From: Butyrivibrio sp. M55
Lineage (GTDB): Bacteria > Bacillota > Clostridia > Lachnospirales > Lachnospiraceae
DNA: 63,883 nucleotides
Reading direction: 5' to 3'
Assembly (NCBI RefSeq): GCF_900116865.1
Contig: NZ_FPCD01000017.1
Coordinates: forward strand, 1-63,883
Shown here piece by piece: positions 51,703 to 60,376 of the stretch; positions within the stretch are counted from its first letter, which is position 1, and the number at the start of each line of letters is the position of its first letter. The notes beneath the pieces are model-generated. The model ran no database searches. It saw only the letters and a program-made list of their open reading frames with translations, and was not told where the DNA came from. The position numbers and the translations under genes were made by a program.

Positions 51703-53330
51703 TGGCAAAGGAAACAAGGCCAAAGGGTTATCCAAAGCTAAGGAACTATAAGCCTTCAAAGTTTATGCTTCCGAATTCTCATTATGATAAGGCGAAGGCA
51801 GACAGAGCAGTGAAGTTTATTGAGAACCTGTGTCATACCAAAGGAAAGTGGGCAGGAAAGAGGTTCTGGTTGCTTCCATGGCAGGAACAGCTGATCCGGG
51901 ATATCTTTGGGATTGTTAAACCGGATGGTAACAGACAGTTTCGAACAGCATTTGTGGAAATTTGCAAAAAAGTCGGGAAGAGCGAATTGGCAGCAGCCGT
52001 CGCTCTTTATCTTTTGTATGCGGACAATGAGCCTTCTGCTGAAGTGTACGGCGCAGCTGCGGATCGCCAGCAGGCTTCTATCGTTTTCGATGTGGCAAAA
52101 CAAATGGTGGAGATGTCACCGGCATTGATGAAAAGGTCAAAGCTGATGGCAGCGACAAAGAGAATTGTCAATTACGGAAATGCAGGATTTTATCAGGTGC
52201 TTTCTGCAGAGGTCGGAAATAAGCATGGATTTTCAGTCTCAGGCCTGGTGTTTGATGAAATTCACACGCAGCCGAACAGGCAGTTATACGATGTTTTGAC
52301 CAAGGGATCATCAGATGCAAGACAGAATCCTTTGCATTTCATCATCACGACTGCAGGCACGGACAGACATTCTATCGCATATGAGCTGCATACGAAGGCA
52401 GTGGATATCTTAGAAGGCAGGCGATCGGACCCGACTTTTTATCCGGTGGTCTATGGGCTTAAGGATGATGAGGACTGGGAGGATGAAGCAAACTGGTATA
52501 AGGTAAATCCTTCTCTTGGATATACCGTTGATGTCGAGAGACTGAGAGATGCATATAGGGAAGCAAAGCAGAATCCGGCTGATGAGATAACCTTCAAATG
52601 GTTACGCTGCAACATGTGGGTTTCATCCACGGTTGCATGGATCCCGGATCAGATCTATATGCGTGGAAATGAAAAAATAGATATGGATGCCCTTGAAGGC
52701 CGTGACTGTTACGCAGGACTGGACTTATCCAGTACCGGTGACATCACGGCTTTTGTGTTGATGTTCCCACCGCGGGATGAGGATGAGAAGTATATCGTAC
52801 TTCCTTATTTCTGGGTACCGGAAGAGACGATACCACAGAGGGTAAAGGCGGCTTCGGTTCCTTATGATGTCTGGGAGAGACAAGGTTTCATCCAGGCAAC
52901 GGAAGGGAATGTGATCCATTATGACTTCATCGAGCATTTCATCGAAGAGCTTGGAAAGAAGTATCACATTTTGGAAATCGCATTTGACCGCTGGGGTGCT
53001 GTGCAGATGGTGCAGGATCTGGAAGGAATGGGCTTTACGGTGGTTCCTTTCGGTCAGGGCTTTAAGGATATGAGCCCGCCTTCCAAGGAGTTTTACAAGA
53101 TCCTTATGGAAGGCAAGATGATACACGGAGGAAATCCGGTTCTCAGATGGATGGCTGGAAATGTGGTCATTGATACGGATCCGGCTGGCAACATTAAAGT
53201 GACGAAGGCGAAGTCCAAGGAAAAGATAGACGGAATTGTAGCGGCGATCATGGCTTTAGACCGGTGCATCCGTCACGAAGGCGAGAAGCAGGGAAGTGTT
53301 TATGATGAGCGAGGCCTCATCGTTTTCTGA
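51702..53330 (+). CDS. terL: Terminase large subunit
   Basis: The 542-residue ATPase-nuclease has Walker A EICKKVGKSELAAA near 86-98, Walker B GLVFDEIHTQ near 181 and the RNase H-like nuclease residues YAGLDLSSTGDIT near 338 and EIAFDRWGAVQM near 425. It is a typical Terminase_1 type. It translocates DNA into the prohead and cuts the genome. Confidence 0.95.
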   Translation: MAKETRPKGYPKLRNYKPSKFMLPNSHYDKAKADRAVKFIENLCHTKGKWAGKRFWLLPWQEQLIRDIFGIVKPDGNRQFRTAFVEICKKVGKSELAAAVALYLLYADNEPSAEVYGAAADRQQASIVFDVAKQMVEMSPALMKRSKLMAATKRIVNYGNAGFYQVLSAEVGNKHGFSVSGLVFDEIHTQPNRQLYDVLTKGSSDARQNPLHFIITTAGTDRHSIAYELHTKAVDILEGRRSDPTFYPVVYGLKDDEDWEDEANWYKVNPSLGYTVDVERLRDAYREAKQNPADEITFKWLRCNMWVSSTVAWIPDQIYMRGNEKIDMDALEGRDCYAGLDLSSTGDITAFVLMFPPRDEDEKYIVLPYFWVPEETIPQRVKAASVPYDVWERQGFIQATEGNVIHYDFIEHFIEELGKKYHILEIAFDRWGAVQMVQDLEGMGFTVVPFGQGFKDMSPPSKEFYKILMEGKMIHGGNPVLRWMAGNVVIDTDPAGNIKVTKAKSKEKIDGIVAAIMALDRCIRHEGEKQGSVYDERGLIVF

Positions 53331-53343
53331 TGGAGGGTTTTGA

Positions 53344-53442
53344 ATGCTGATCATATGTTTAATCGGATTATTGGTGATCTCCGAGGGAATCAACCAGGGA
53401 ATAGGAGCGTGGGAGTATGGGAATACTGAGCGGAATATTTAG
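53344..53442 (+). CDS. Tiny membrane protein between terminase and portal
   Basis: A 32-residue frame (MLIICLIGLLVISEGINQGI, then GAWEYGNTERNI) starts 14 bases after the terL stop behind TGGAGGG and overlaps the portal gene. Such short hydrophobic frames occur at this position in related phages. Function is unknown. Confidence 0.45.
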   Translation: MLIICLIGLLVISEGINQGIGAWEYGNTERNI

Positions 53443-54733
53443 GAGCAGGGATAAACCTGTGGACAGAACGGCAGGCAGTTCGTTTGCTTTCTATTTGGGA
53501 AGCAGCACAAGCGGCAAATACGTGACCGAGAGATCTGCGATGCAGATGACGGCGGTGTACAGCTGCGTGAGGATCCTGTCGGAGGCGATTGCAGGCCTGC
53601 CGCTACAATTTTACAGATATACCGATGATGGCGGTAAGGAAAAAGCGGTGGATCATCCGCTTTATTTTTTGCTCCATGATGAGCCGAATCCGGAGATGAC
53701 TTCCTTTGTGTTCAGGGAGACATTGATGACGCATCTGCTCTTGTGGGGCAATGCCTACAGTCAGATCATCCGAAATGGAAAAGGTGAAGTGGTGGCTTTA
53801 TACCCTTTGATGCCTGACCGAATGAAGGTGGACAGGGATGATAAGGGAAAGCTTTACTACGAATACACGCTGACTTCCGATGATGCCAAGACCATGAAGG
53901 GAAGTACCGTAAGACTTCAGCCTTATGATGTGCTTCACATTCCGGGGCTTGGATTTGACGGACTTGTAGGCTATTCGCCTATCGCTATGGCGAAGAATGC
54001 GATAGGTATGGCGATTGCCTGCGAAGAGTATGGAGCCAAGTTCTTTGCAAACGGAGCGGCGCCTTCGGGTGTGCTGGAGCATCCGGGTACCATAAAGGAT
54101 CCTTCCAAAGTGAGGGAGAGCTGGCAGGCGACCTTCGGAGGTTCCGGCAATGCCAATAAGGTGGCTGTTTTGGAGGAAGGCATGAAGTACACGCCGATCT
54201 CCATCAGTCCGGAGCAGGCTCAGTTTTTGGAGACAAGGAAGTTTCAGATCGATGAGATCGCAAGGATCTTCCGTATCCCGCCGCATATGGTGGGTGATCT
54301 GGATAAATCGAGCTTTTCCAATATAGAGCAGCAGTCGTTGGAGTTTGTTAAATACACACTGGACCCGTGGGTCTGCAGATGGGAACAGGCTATGGTGAGG
54401 GCTTTGCTTACTGCGGATGAAAAGAAGAAGTTCTTCTTTAAGTTCAACGTGGACGGATTGCTTAGAGGCGACTACGAAAGCCGTATGAATGGCTATGCAA
54501 CGGCACGTCAGAACGGCTGGATGTCAGCCAATGATATCCGTGAGCTGGAAAATATGGACAGGATCTCTGAGGAAGATGGCGGTGACCTTTATCTTGTGAA
54601 CGGAAATATGCTTCCGCTCTCTATGTCGGGAGCTTACGCAGAGACACAGGTGGAGGAACAGCAGTCAGGCGATGATCCCGATAAGCAGAAAAGCAGAAGT
54701 CCGGATTCGGACAGAAGGGAGCGTAAACGATGA
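53417..54733 (+). CDS. Portal protein (HK97 family)
   Basis: The 438-residue protein has the HK97 portal hallmarks: the MQMTAVYSCVRILSEAIAGL block near 42, the NPEMTSFVFRETLMTHLLLW helix pair, WGNAYSQIIRNGKGEV, and FQIDEIARIFRIPPHMVGDL near 276. Twelve copies form the ring through which DNA passes. The last 40 residues are acidic and disordered. It overlaps the protease gene by 4 bp. Confidence 0.95.
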   Translation: MGILSGIFRSRDKPVDRTAGSSFAFYLGSSTSGKYVTERSAMQMTAVYSCVRILSEAIAGLPLQFYRYTDDGGKEKAVDHPLYFLLHDEPNPEMTSFVFRETLMTHLLLWGNAYSQIIRNGKGEVVALYPLMPDRMKVDRDDKGKLYYEYTLTSDDAKTMKGSTVRLQPYDVLHIPGLGFDGLVGYSPIAMAKNAIGMAIACEEYGAKFFANGAAPSGVLEHPGTIKDPSKVRESWQATFGGSGNANKVAVLEEGMKYTPISISPEQAQFLETRKFQIDEIARIFRIPPHMVGDLDKSSFSNIEQQSLEFVKYTLDPWVCRWEQAMVRALLTADEKKKFFFKFNVDGLLRGDYESRMNGYATARQNGWMSANDIRELENMDRISEEDGGDLYLVNGNMLPLSMSGAYAETQVEEQQSGDDPDKQKSRSPDSDRRERKR

Positions 54734-55518
54734 AGAAGTTTTGGAACTGGCGTGATCGAAGGATCAGAGACCAGGCAACAAATGAAGAAGTGACAGAGAG
54801 GGTGCTTTTCCTTAATGGCACGATAGCGGAAGAAAGCTGGTTTGACGACGATGTCACACCGGCTCTTTTTAAACAGGAGCTGGAAAGCGGCAGCGGAAAT
54901 ATTACGGTCTGGATCAACAGTCCTGGCGGTGACTGCGTGGCGGCTGCGCAGATCTACAACATGCTTATGGATTACAAGGGCGATGTGACTGTCAAGATCG
55001 ATGGCATTGCGGCCAGTGCTGCAAGCGTGATCGCAATGGCAGGTACGAAGGTGCTTATGAGTCCGGTCAGTATGCTGATGATCCATAATCCGGCGACGAT
55101 CGCCTTTGGCGACAAGGCTGAGATGCAGAAAGCGATCCATATGCTGGCAGAAGTAAAAGAAAGCATTATGAACGCCTATGAGATCAAGACCGGTCTTAAT
55201 CGGGCAAAGCTTTCAAGCATGATGGATGCCGAGACCTGGATGAATGCGCATAAGGCGGTGGAGCTTGGCTTTGCGGACGGGATCCTTGAAAGGGAAGAGA
55301 CTGAAGCAGAGGAAATCGAGGCTCCGGAGGTTTCGGCTATGTATTCCAAGGCGGCGGTGACCAATTCCCTTATGGAAAGGATTGCTGCAAAGTGCAGGAT
55401 CCAGAAGACGGATGAGAGTTGCACCGGTGCAACAGATGTAACTGAAGACAGTGTTGGTAATGGGCGTTCCGCTGATGAAGTCAGGGAGCGCTTGAATTTT
55501 ATCAGGAAATTCATTTAA
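54730..55518 (+). CDS. ClpP-type prohead protease
   Basis: The 262-residue protein has the ClpP fold signature with INSPGGDCVAAAQIYNML near 60, GIAASAASVIAMAG near 94 (nucleophile Ser) and LMIHNPATIAFGD near 117 (catalytic His). It matures the capsid by removing the scaffold part of the major capsid protein encoded next. Confidence 0.93.
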   Translation: MKKFWNWRDRRIRDQATNEEVTERVLFLNGTIAEESWFDDDVTPALFKQELESGSGNITVWINSPGGDCVAAAQIYNMLMDYKGDVTVKIDGIAASAASVIAMAGTKVLMSPVSMLMIHNPATIAFGDKAEMQKAIHMLAEVKESIMNAYEIKTGLNRAKLSSMMDAETWMNAHKAVELGFADGILEREETEAEEIEAPEVSAMYSKAAVTNSLMERIAAKCRIQKTDESCTGATDVTEDSVGNGRSADEVRERLNFIRKFI

Positions 55519-55532
55519 TGGAGGGTTGAATT

Positions 55533-56711
55533 ATGACTATCAATGAATTGATTCAGAAGAGAGCAAAGGTTTGGGAGACTGCGAAGAACTTCGTGGATAC
55601 CCATGAGAACGAAAACGGCATTTTGTCTGCAGAGGACAGTGCCACTTACGGTCGTATGGAGCAGGAGATCGAGGATCTTACCGCTGCCATCGACAGACAG
55701 CAGAGAGCGGATGCAAGGGAGCAGGAGCTTAATAAGGCTATGAACCAGCCTTTGACCGGAAGACCTTCCCAGAAGGTTGAGGAAAAGACCGGTCGTGCAT
55801 CCAATGCCTATAAGGAAGACTTCGGGGCACATCTTCGTGGCAAGAGACTTGTTCACAACGTGCTTTCCGAGGGCGTCCAGGCAGACGGCGGATATCTTGT
55901 TCCGGAAGAGTTTGAGCGTCAGATCGTGACCGGTCTTGATGAGGCCAATGTGGTGAGAAGCCTTGCAAAGGTTATCACTACCAGTGCTGAGAGAAAGATC
56001 CCTGTTGCGGCTACTCATTCGGCTGCTCAGTGGACTGCAGAGAATGGGGCTTACACCGAGAGTGATCCTACTTTCGATCAGAAGACCATCGACGCATTTA
56101 AGCTTACTGACCTTGTGAAGGTTTCCATCGAGCTTTTACAGGATTCTGCGTTTGATCTCGAAGGTTATATTGCAGGAGAGTTTGCAAGAGCCTTTGGTAT
56201 TGCAGAGGAAGAGGCATTCTGCGTAGGTAACGGAACAAATCAGCCTACCGGTATCTTTACCGCAAATGGTGGACAGCTTGGTGTGACTGCGGCAAATCAG
56301 ACTTCAATCGCTGCAGATGAGCTTATCAGCCTTGTGTATGCGTTGAAGAGTCCTTATCGCAGAAATGCGAAGTTCCTTATGAATGATGCGACTATTGCGG
56401 CTATTCGTAAGCTTAAGGACGGCAACGGGGTTTATCTCTGGCAGCCTTCTCTTCAGGCAGGTGAGCCTGACAAGCTTCTGGGCTACGATCTTTATACGAG
56501 CCCTTATGTTCCTCAGGCAGCTGCAGGCGCATATACTGTGGCGTTTGGTGACTTCAAGAATTATTGGATTGCTGATCGTTCCGGAAGAACGGTACAGAGA
56601 CTCAATGAGCTCTACAGCACCAACGGTCAGGTCGGATTTGTCGCTACTGAGAGAGTTGACGGCAAGGTGATCCTTCCTGAAGGCATCAAGCTTCTTAAGA
56701 TGAAGGCGTAA
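55533..56711 (+). CDS. Major capsid protein (HK97 fold)
   Basis: The 392-residue protein starts with about 100 residues of coiled coil (MTINELIQKRAKVWETAKNF onward), the removable delta domain. The mature part begins near the EDFGAHLRGKRLVHNVLSEG segment and includes GGYLVPEEFERQIV and ARAFGIAEEEAFCVGNGTNQ, typical of phage_cap_2. A hairpin follows its stop. Confidence 0.95.
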   Translation: MTINELIQKRAKVWETAKNFVDTHENENGILSAEDSATYGRMEQEIEDLTAAIDRQQRADAREQELNKAMNQPLTGRPSQKVEEKTGRASNAYKEDFGAHLRGKRLVHNVLSEGVQADGGYLVPEEFERQIVTGLDEANVVRSLAKVITTSAERKIPVAATHSAAQWTAENGAYTESDPTFDQKTIDAFKLTDLVKVSIELLQDSAFDLEGYIAGEFARAFGIAEEEAFCVGNGTNQPTGIFTANGGQLGVTAANQTSIAADELISLVYALKSPYRRNAKFLMNDATIAAIRKLKDGNGVYLWQPSLQAGEPDKLLGYDLYTSPYVPQAAAGAYTVAFGDFKNYWIADRSGRTVQRLNELYSTNGQVGFVATERVDGKVILPEGIKLLKMKA

Positions 56712-56725
56712 GGATAAGAGTTAGA

Positions 56726-56749
56726 GGGGGTCACTTTTTGTGACTCCCT
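56726..56749 (+). terminator. Hairpin after the capsid gene
   Basis: GGGGGTCAC and GTGACTCCC enclose a five-T loop, with one mismatch, and TTAATTT follows. It may partly end or stabilise the capsid mRNA so that capsid is made in excess. Confidence 0.6.
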
Positions 56750-56768
56750 TAATTTAAGGAGGTGCGAA

Positions 56769-57404
56769 ATGAGCGAGTATAACGCAAAGAATTATACAGA
56801 GCAGGGCGGTGAAGTCACTCATATCGGAGGAAAGATTGTGTATGACAATGGACTGATGCCGAATATGAGTACAGCCGATGTGACCAGCGATACAGTGGCA
56901 AAGGTCAGAACCAGCCTGAACGCCCTGATCACAAAACTTAAGAATGCAGGTCTTATGGTGGCCGATGCTTTCACGATGCAGTATGCAGCTGTGACGGACA
57001 GTGTTTCCGGACATGCAGACCGTACTTACAACACAGGAAAGATTTCCAGTGTATCCGTGGACAATGAGGATCATATCATCACGATTACTTTATCCGATAA
57101 GGTCAAGAATCTTAAGGATTTTGATGGCGGCAATGGATGGGGAGTTCATAAGTGGCTTGGAATCGGTCTTGGTGTTGGTATTTCACCTATAACGGATCTG
57201 TATTATAACGGAACAGCCTTATCTTCCGCTGATGTATCTGAGGCTACAGCCTGTGATCTGTCGGCAGGGTATTTTGTTCGATGGGTTGCGGCTGATCTGG
57301 TACTTGCAGGTGATAATACGCAGAAGTCCGTGGACAACTTCACTTTGTGGGCTGATGGCTATGCAGAAACAGTTTATAAGCTTGTGATCGTGGAGCCGGA
57401 ATAA
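56769..57404 (+). CDS. Head fibre-like protein
   Basis: The 211-residue protein opens MSEYNAKNYTEQGGEVTHIG and has SLNALITKLKNAGLMVADAF, the pattern of phage_fiber_2 head fibre proteins, which decorate the capsid in phi29-like phages. The beta-rich C-terminal half is less conserved. A decoration role is inferred from the position after the capsid gene. Confidence 0.65.
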   Translation: MSEYNAKNYTEQGGEVTHIGGKIVYDNGLMPNMSTADVTSDTVAKVRTSLNALITKLKNAGLMVADAFTMQYAAVTDSVSGHADRTYNTGKISSVSVDNEDHIITITLSDKVKNLKDFDGGNGWGVHKWLGIGLGVGISPITDLYYNGTALSSADVSEATACDLSAGYFVRWVAADLVLAGDNTQKSVDNFTLWADGYAETVYKLVIVEPE

Positions 57405-57455
57405 GAATTGTAGGCGGTGGAGAAATCTACCGCCATAGTTTTAGGAGGTGAGCAG

Positions 57456-57731
57456 ATGGCTGTAACGGTAGGAGAAATGAAAAATTATCTGAGGGTTGAT
57501 TTCACGGATGATGACACGCTGTTAGAGCAGATGATCGCTTCCGCTGAAAAGACCTGCAAGGATATTTTGAGGGTGGATGAGACAAGTTCACTCTATGAGG
57601 TGGAGAACGGAAAGCTGGCGGTTATGTTTACGGTGGCTTATCTGTTTGAACACAGAGAGGAAGCTGACCATCATGCGTTGATGCTGACCTTAAGGGCGTT
57701 GCTCTTTGGGAGTAGGGAGGCGATGTTCTGA
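57456..57731 (+). CDS. Head-tail connector (gp6-like)
   Basis: The start ATG at 57456 lies behind AGGAGGTGAG. The 91-residue helical protein has MKNYLRVDFTDDDTLLEQMI, the typical opening of HK97 gp6-like adaptors that bind under the portal. It overlaps the next start by one base. Confidence 0.88.
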   Translation: MAVTVGEMKNYLRVDFTDDDTLLEQMIASAEKTCKDILRVDETSSLYEVENGKLAVMFTVAYLFEHREEADHHALMLTLRALLFGSREAMF

Positions 57732-58072
57732 TGGTTACGGCTTTGCTGAATGAAAAGGTGACATTTCAGAAGAATACGGCGGTGACAGATGCGATCGGTA
57801 ATCATACCAATGACTGGCAGGATTATTATTCGTGTTTTGCGACGATCGGAGGGGAAGGCTCTGCCGGATCCAAGGAGAAGGCAGTGGCAGGAACCACGGT
57901 TGAGGATGCGGATATGACGGTTACGGTTCGTTACTGTGAGCAGGCGGCACAGATCAATTCTCTGGAATACAGGATCATCTTTCATGAGGAGATCTACAAC
58001 ATTGTTTCGGTAGATCATATGAATTTTAAGAAGAGGTGTCTTAAGTTTGCCTGCAAGAAAGTGAGGCGGTAA
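57731..58072 (+). CDS. Head closure protein (SPP1 gp16-like)
   Basis: The 113-residue beta-barrel protein has LNEKVTFQKNTAV, YYSCFATIGGEGS and YRIIFHEEIYNIVSVDH, as in head closure proteins that seal the packaged capsid. It lies between adaptor and gp10-like genes in the canonical order. Confidence 0.85.
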   Translation: MVTALLNEKVTFQKNTAVTDAIGNHTNDWQDYYSCFATIGGEGSAGSKEKAVAGTTVEDADMTVTVRYCEQAAQINSLEYRIIFHEEIYNIVSVDHMNFKKRCLKFACKKVRR

Positions 58073-58074
58073 GT

Positions 58075-58455
58075 ATGGCGACAGAGCATTGCAGAATCGA
58101 CCAGATGGCCAATGTCATTATGGAGGGTCTGCTGGAATATGCGGACCTGGCAACAGATGAGATGAAGGCTGCTGTGAAGAAGGCCGGAGATACCGCAAAG
58201 AAGGATGTGCAGGCAGGGGCACCGGTGGATACAGGCAGATATAAGAAAAGCTGGGCGGTCAAAAAGACAAAGGAAAATGCCAATACCTTAGAGGTGACGG
58301 TTCATTCTAAGAACAGATACCAGATCGCACATTTACTGGAATTCGGTCACGCCAAAAGAGGCGGTGGCCGGGTTCGTGCTTTTCCACATATCGCGCCTGC
58401 AGAGGCGGCAGCGGCTGAGTTGCTGGAAAGAGAAGTGGAGGCGGCTTTGAAATGA
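58075..58455 (+). CDS. HK97 gp10-like tail-completion protein
   Basis: The 126-residue protein contains KDVQAGAPVDTGRYKKSWAV and HLLEFGHAKRGGGRVRAFPH, the strongly conserved blocks of the gp10 family. It joins head and tail. It overlaps the next gene by 4 bp. Confidence 0.92.
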   Translation: MATEHCRIDQMANVIMEGLLEYADLATDEMKAAVKKAGDTAKKDVQAGAPVDTGRYKKSWAVKKTKENANTLEVTVHSKNRYQIAHLLEFGHAKRGGGRVRAFPHIAPAEAAAAELLEREVEAALK

Positions 58456-58769
58456 GGTTAGAAGAATTATCAGCGATCATCAGTGAGATGGAGATCGTAT
58501 TTGCTTATGACCATTTCGCTGAGGGCGAAGCACCGAACCCGCCCTTTATCTGTTATCTGCTTCCGGGAAGCGACAATTTCGCTGCGGACGGGAAGGCGTA
58601 TTACAAGATCAATGAAGTGAGGATCGAGTTGTACACCGATAAGAAGGAACCTGATGTGGAAGAACAGGTAGAGGCGGTGCTGGATGAGCACGGGATTTTT
58701 TACAACAAAACTGAGGTATGGATTGAGAGCGAAAAGCTCTATGAAGTCCTTTATATTTTTGAGATCTGA
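58452..58769 (+). CDS. Tail terminator-like protein
   Basis: The 105-residue acidic protein (EMEIVFAYDHFAEGEAPNPP, then KINEVRIELYTDKKEPDVEE) fits the small tail-completion proteins encoded between gp10 and the tail tube gene. The family call rests mainly on order and length. Its stop lies in the loop of a hairpin. Confidence 0.75.
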   Translation: MRLEELSAIISEMEIVFAYDHFAEGEAPNPPFICYLLPGSDNFAADGKAYYKINEVRIELYTDKKEPDVEEQVEAVLDEHGIFYNKTEVWIESEKLYEVLYIFEI

Positions 58770-58866
58770 CGATCTCAAAACTGCCTCCGGCGGATGGCAG
58801 GGATGCGCAGATGAATTGTCAGCAGTGCTGACGCGCATCCCGCCCAATCTTGCCGAGGCAAGATTG
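58757..58866. other. Three hairpins ahead of the tail tube gene
   Basis: TTTTGAGATC/GATCTCAAAA (10 bp, loop TGAC, at 58757-58780), GGGATGCGC/GCGCATCCC (9 bp, 58800-58841) and CAATCTTGCC/GGCAAGATTG (10 bp, loop GA, 58845-58866) follow one another. All are perfect. They probably process or protect the mRNA of the abundant tube protein. Confidence 0.7.
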
Positions 58867-58892
58867 ATTAAAAAAAATGGAGGGAATGAACG

Positions 58893-59738
58893 ATGTCGAA
58901 GAATAAGGTTAAGTTCAATCTTAAGAATGCGCATTATGCAATGCTTTCCATAGCTGCAGATGGAACGGTGAGCTATGGAACGCCGGTGGCATTGCCCGGT
59001 GCGGTTTCGATTTCTCTGGATGCCAATGGTGAGCCGGAGAATTTCTATGCGGATGGCGTGGCTTATTACGTCATCAATAACAATATGGGCTATGACGGGG
59101 ATCTGGAACTTGCAATCATTCCGGAGTCTTTTCGTGTGGATGCCTTAAACGAGACTCTGGATGACAATAACGTGCTGGTGGAGAATGCCAATACGGAGCT
59201 GAATTCCTTTGCGCTCTTGTTTGAGTTTGACGGAGATGTGCGTCACATCCGACATGTGCTTTACAACTGTTCGGCTTCGAGACCCGGTATTGAAGGTCAG
59301 ACCAATGAAGAGAGCAGACAGGTACAGACTGAGACTTTGACTATTAAGGCTACACCTCTTGCAAGCGGTGTAGTTAAAGCAAAGACAGGGGATACCACAG
59401 ATTCTACTACCTATAACAACTGGTATAACGCAGTGTATATGCCTGCTGATGTTTCGGGAGCAGATGTTACGCTTTCGGCTCTCAGCATCGGGGCACTTAC
59501 TCTTACTCCTGCTTTTGATTCTGCTACCACAAGCTATGCAGTGACTACATCGAATGCAACAAATACGGTTTCTGCAACGGCTACAGATCCGGATGCGGGT
59601 GTGGTGATCACGGTGAACGGTGATTCCGTTACCGATGGTTCCAGCGTGACCTGGGAAGATGGAACGAATGCAGTGGTTGTGACCGTAAGCAACGGCGGTT
59701 CCAATAAGACCTATACGGTTACTGTGACCAAGGAATAA
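58893..59738 (+). CDS. Major tail tube protein with C-terminal Ig-like domain
   Basis: Residues 1-185 form the tail tube domain (AMLSIAADGTVSYGTPVALP onward, with GQTNEESRQVQTETLTIKAT near 138). Residues of about 193-281 form a cadherin-like beta-sandwich (LTLTPAFDSATTSYAVTTSN, ending GGSNKTYTVTVTKE). Added Ig-like domains on tail tubes face outward and may bind cell-surface sugars. A clear GGAGGG precedes the start. Confidence 0.88.
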   Translation: MSKNKVKFNLKNAHYAMLSIAADGTVSYGTPVALPGAVSISLDANGEPENFYADGVAYYVINNNMGYDGDLELAIIPESFRVDALNETLDDNNVLVENANTELNSFALLFEFDGDVRHIRHVLYNCSASRPGIEGQTNEESRQVQTETLTIKATPLASGVVKAKTGDTTDSTTYNNWYNAVYMPADVSGADVTLSALSIGALTLTPAFDSATTSYAVTTSNATNTVSATATDPDAGVVITVNGDSVTDGSSVTWEDGTNAVVVTVSNGGSNKTYTVTVTKE

Positions 59739-59810
59739 TACTATGTCCGGTGGGGCTTGGGGAGAAATCCCTGAGGCCTGCTGTGATATTTACGGAAGGA
59801 GATTTTTGCC

Positions 59811-60188
59811 ATGAGTATGGTTCAGAAGATTGAAATCGACGGAAAGCAGGTGCCTTTCAGAGCATCGGCAGCAATTCCGAGAATATACAGAATGAAGTTC
59901 CAGAGAGATATCTATAAGGATCTGGCAACCTTGGAGAAGGCGATCGGCGATAATTCAGAGGAAGTCAGCAATCTGGATATGTTCTCTTTGGAGATGTTTG
60001 AAAATATCGCTTACATTATGGCGAAGCATGCAGATCCGAACATTCCGGATACGCCGGAAGAGTGGCTGGATGAGTTCAATACCTTCAGTATCTATCAGGT
60101 ACTTCCGAAGATCATTGAGCTTTGGGGCTTGAATGTAAAAAGTGAGTCTGACGCTAAAAAAAACTTCGCCCAACTGACAGGGAGATGA
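59811..60188 (+). CDS. Tail assembly chaperone, short form (gpG-like)
   Basis: The 125-residue protein (MVQKIEIDGKQVPFRASAAI, then YRMKFQRDIYKDL and EEWLDEFNTFSIYQVLPKII) matches the TAC family that coats the tape measure protein during tail assembly. Its 3' end carries the slippery A-AAA-AAC, and its stop overlaps the ATG of the second frame. Confidence 0.88.
   Translation: MSMVQKIEIDGKQVPFRASAAIPRIYRMKFQRDIYKDLATLEKAIGDNSEEVSNLDMFSLEMFENIAYIMAKHADPNIPDTPEEWLDEFNTFSIYQVLPKIIELWGLNVKSESDAKKNFAQLTGR
60158..60164 (+). other. Programmed -1 frameshift site
   Basis: A-AAA-AAC is in the correct phase for simultaneous slippage: codons are AAA AAA AAC in the gpG frame. After a -1 shift the reading continues through RPTDRE into the ATG of the 60185 frame without a stop, giving a G-T fusion, as in lambda and many siphophages. 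Confidence 0.85.
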
Positions 60189-60355
60189 ACACGCCGCTGT
60201 TCCTGTTAAGGTGTGTGCAGCTTGGGATCTCTATCCGGGATCTTGATCTGCTTTCCATAGGAATGGTGAATGATATGTTCATCGAAAATCAGAATGATGA
60301 AGCCAAGGATGCTTATTCAACTTTGGCTACGCAAAAGGACTTTGATGTCTTTTAA
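60185..60355 (+). CDS. Tail assembly chaperone, T part (read by frameshift)
   Basis: This frame encodes MNTPLFLLRCVQLGISIRDL then LLSIGMVNDMFIENQNDEAK, the usual T domain. It is in the -1 frame relative to gpG and lacks a ribosome site of its own, so it is most likely made only as a fusion. The T part binds tail tube subunits. Confidence 0.85.
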   Translation: MNTPLFLLRCVQLGISIRDLDLLSIGMVNDMFIENQNDEAKDAYSTLATQKDFDVF

Positions 60356-60376
60356 TTTCGGGAAAGGAGGCGCGGT

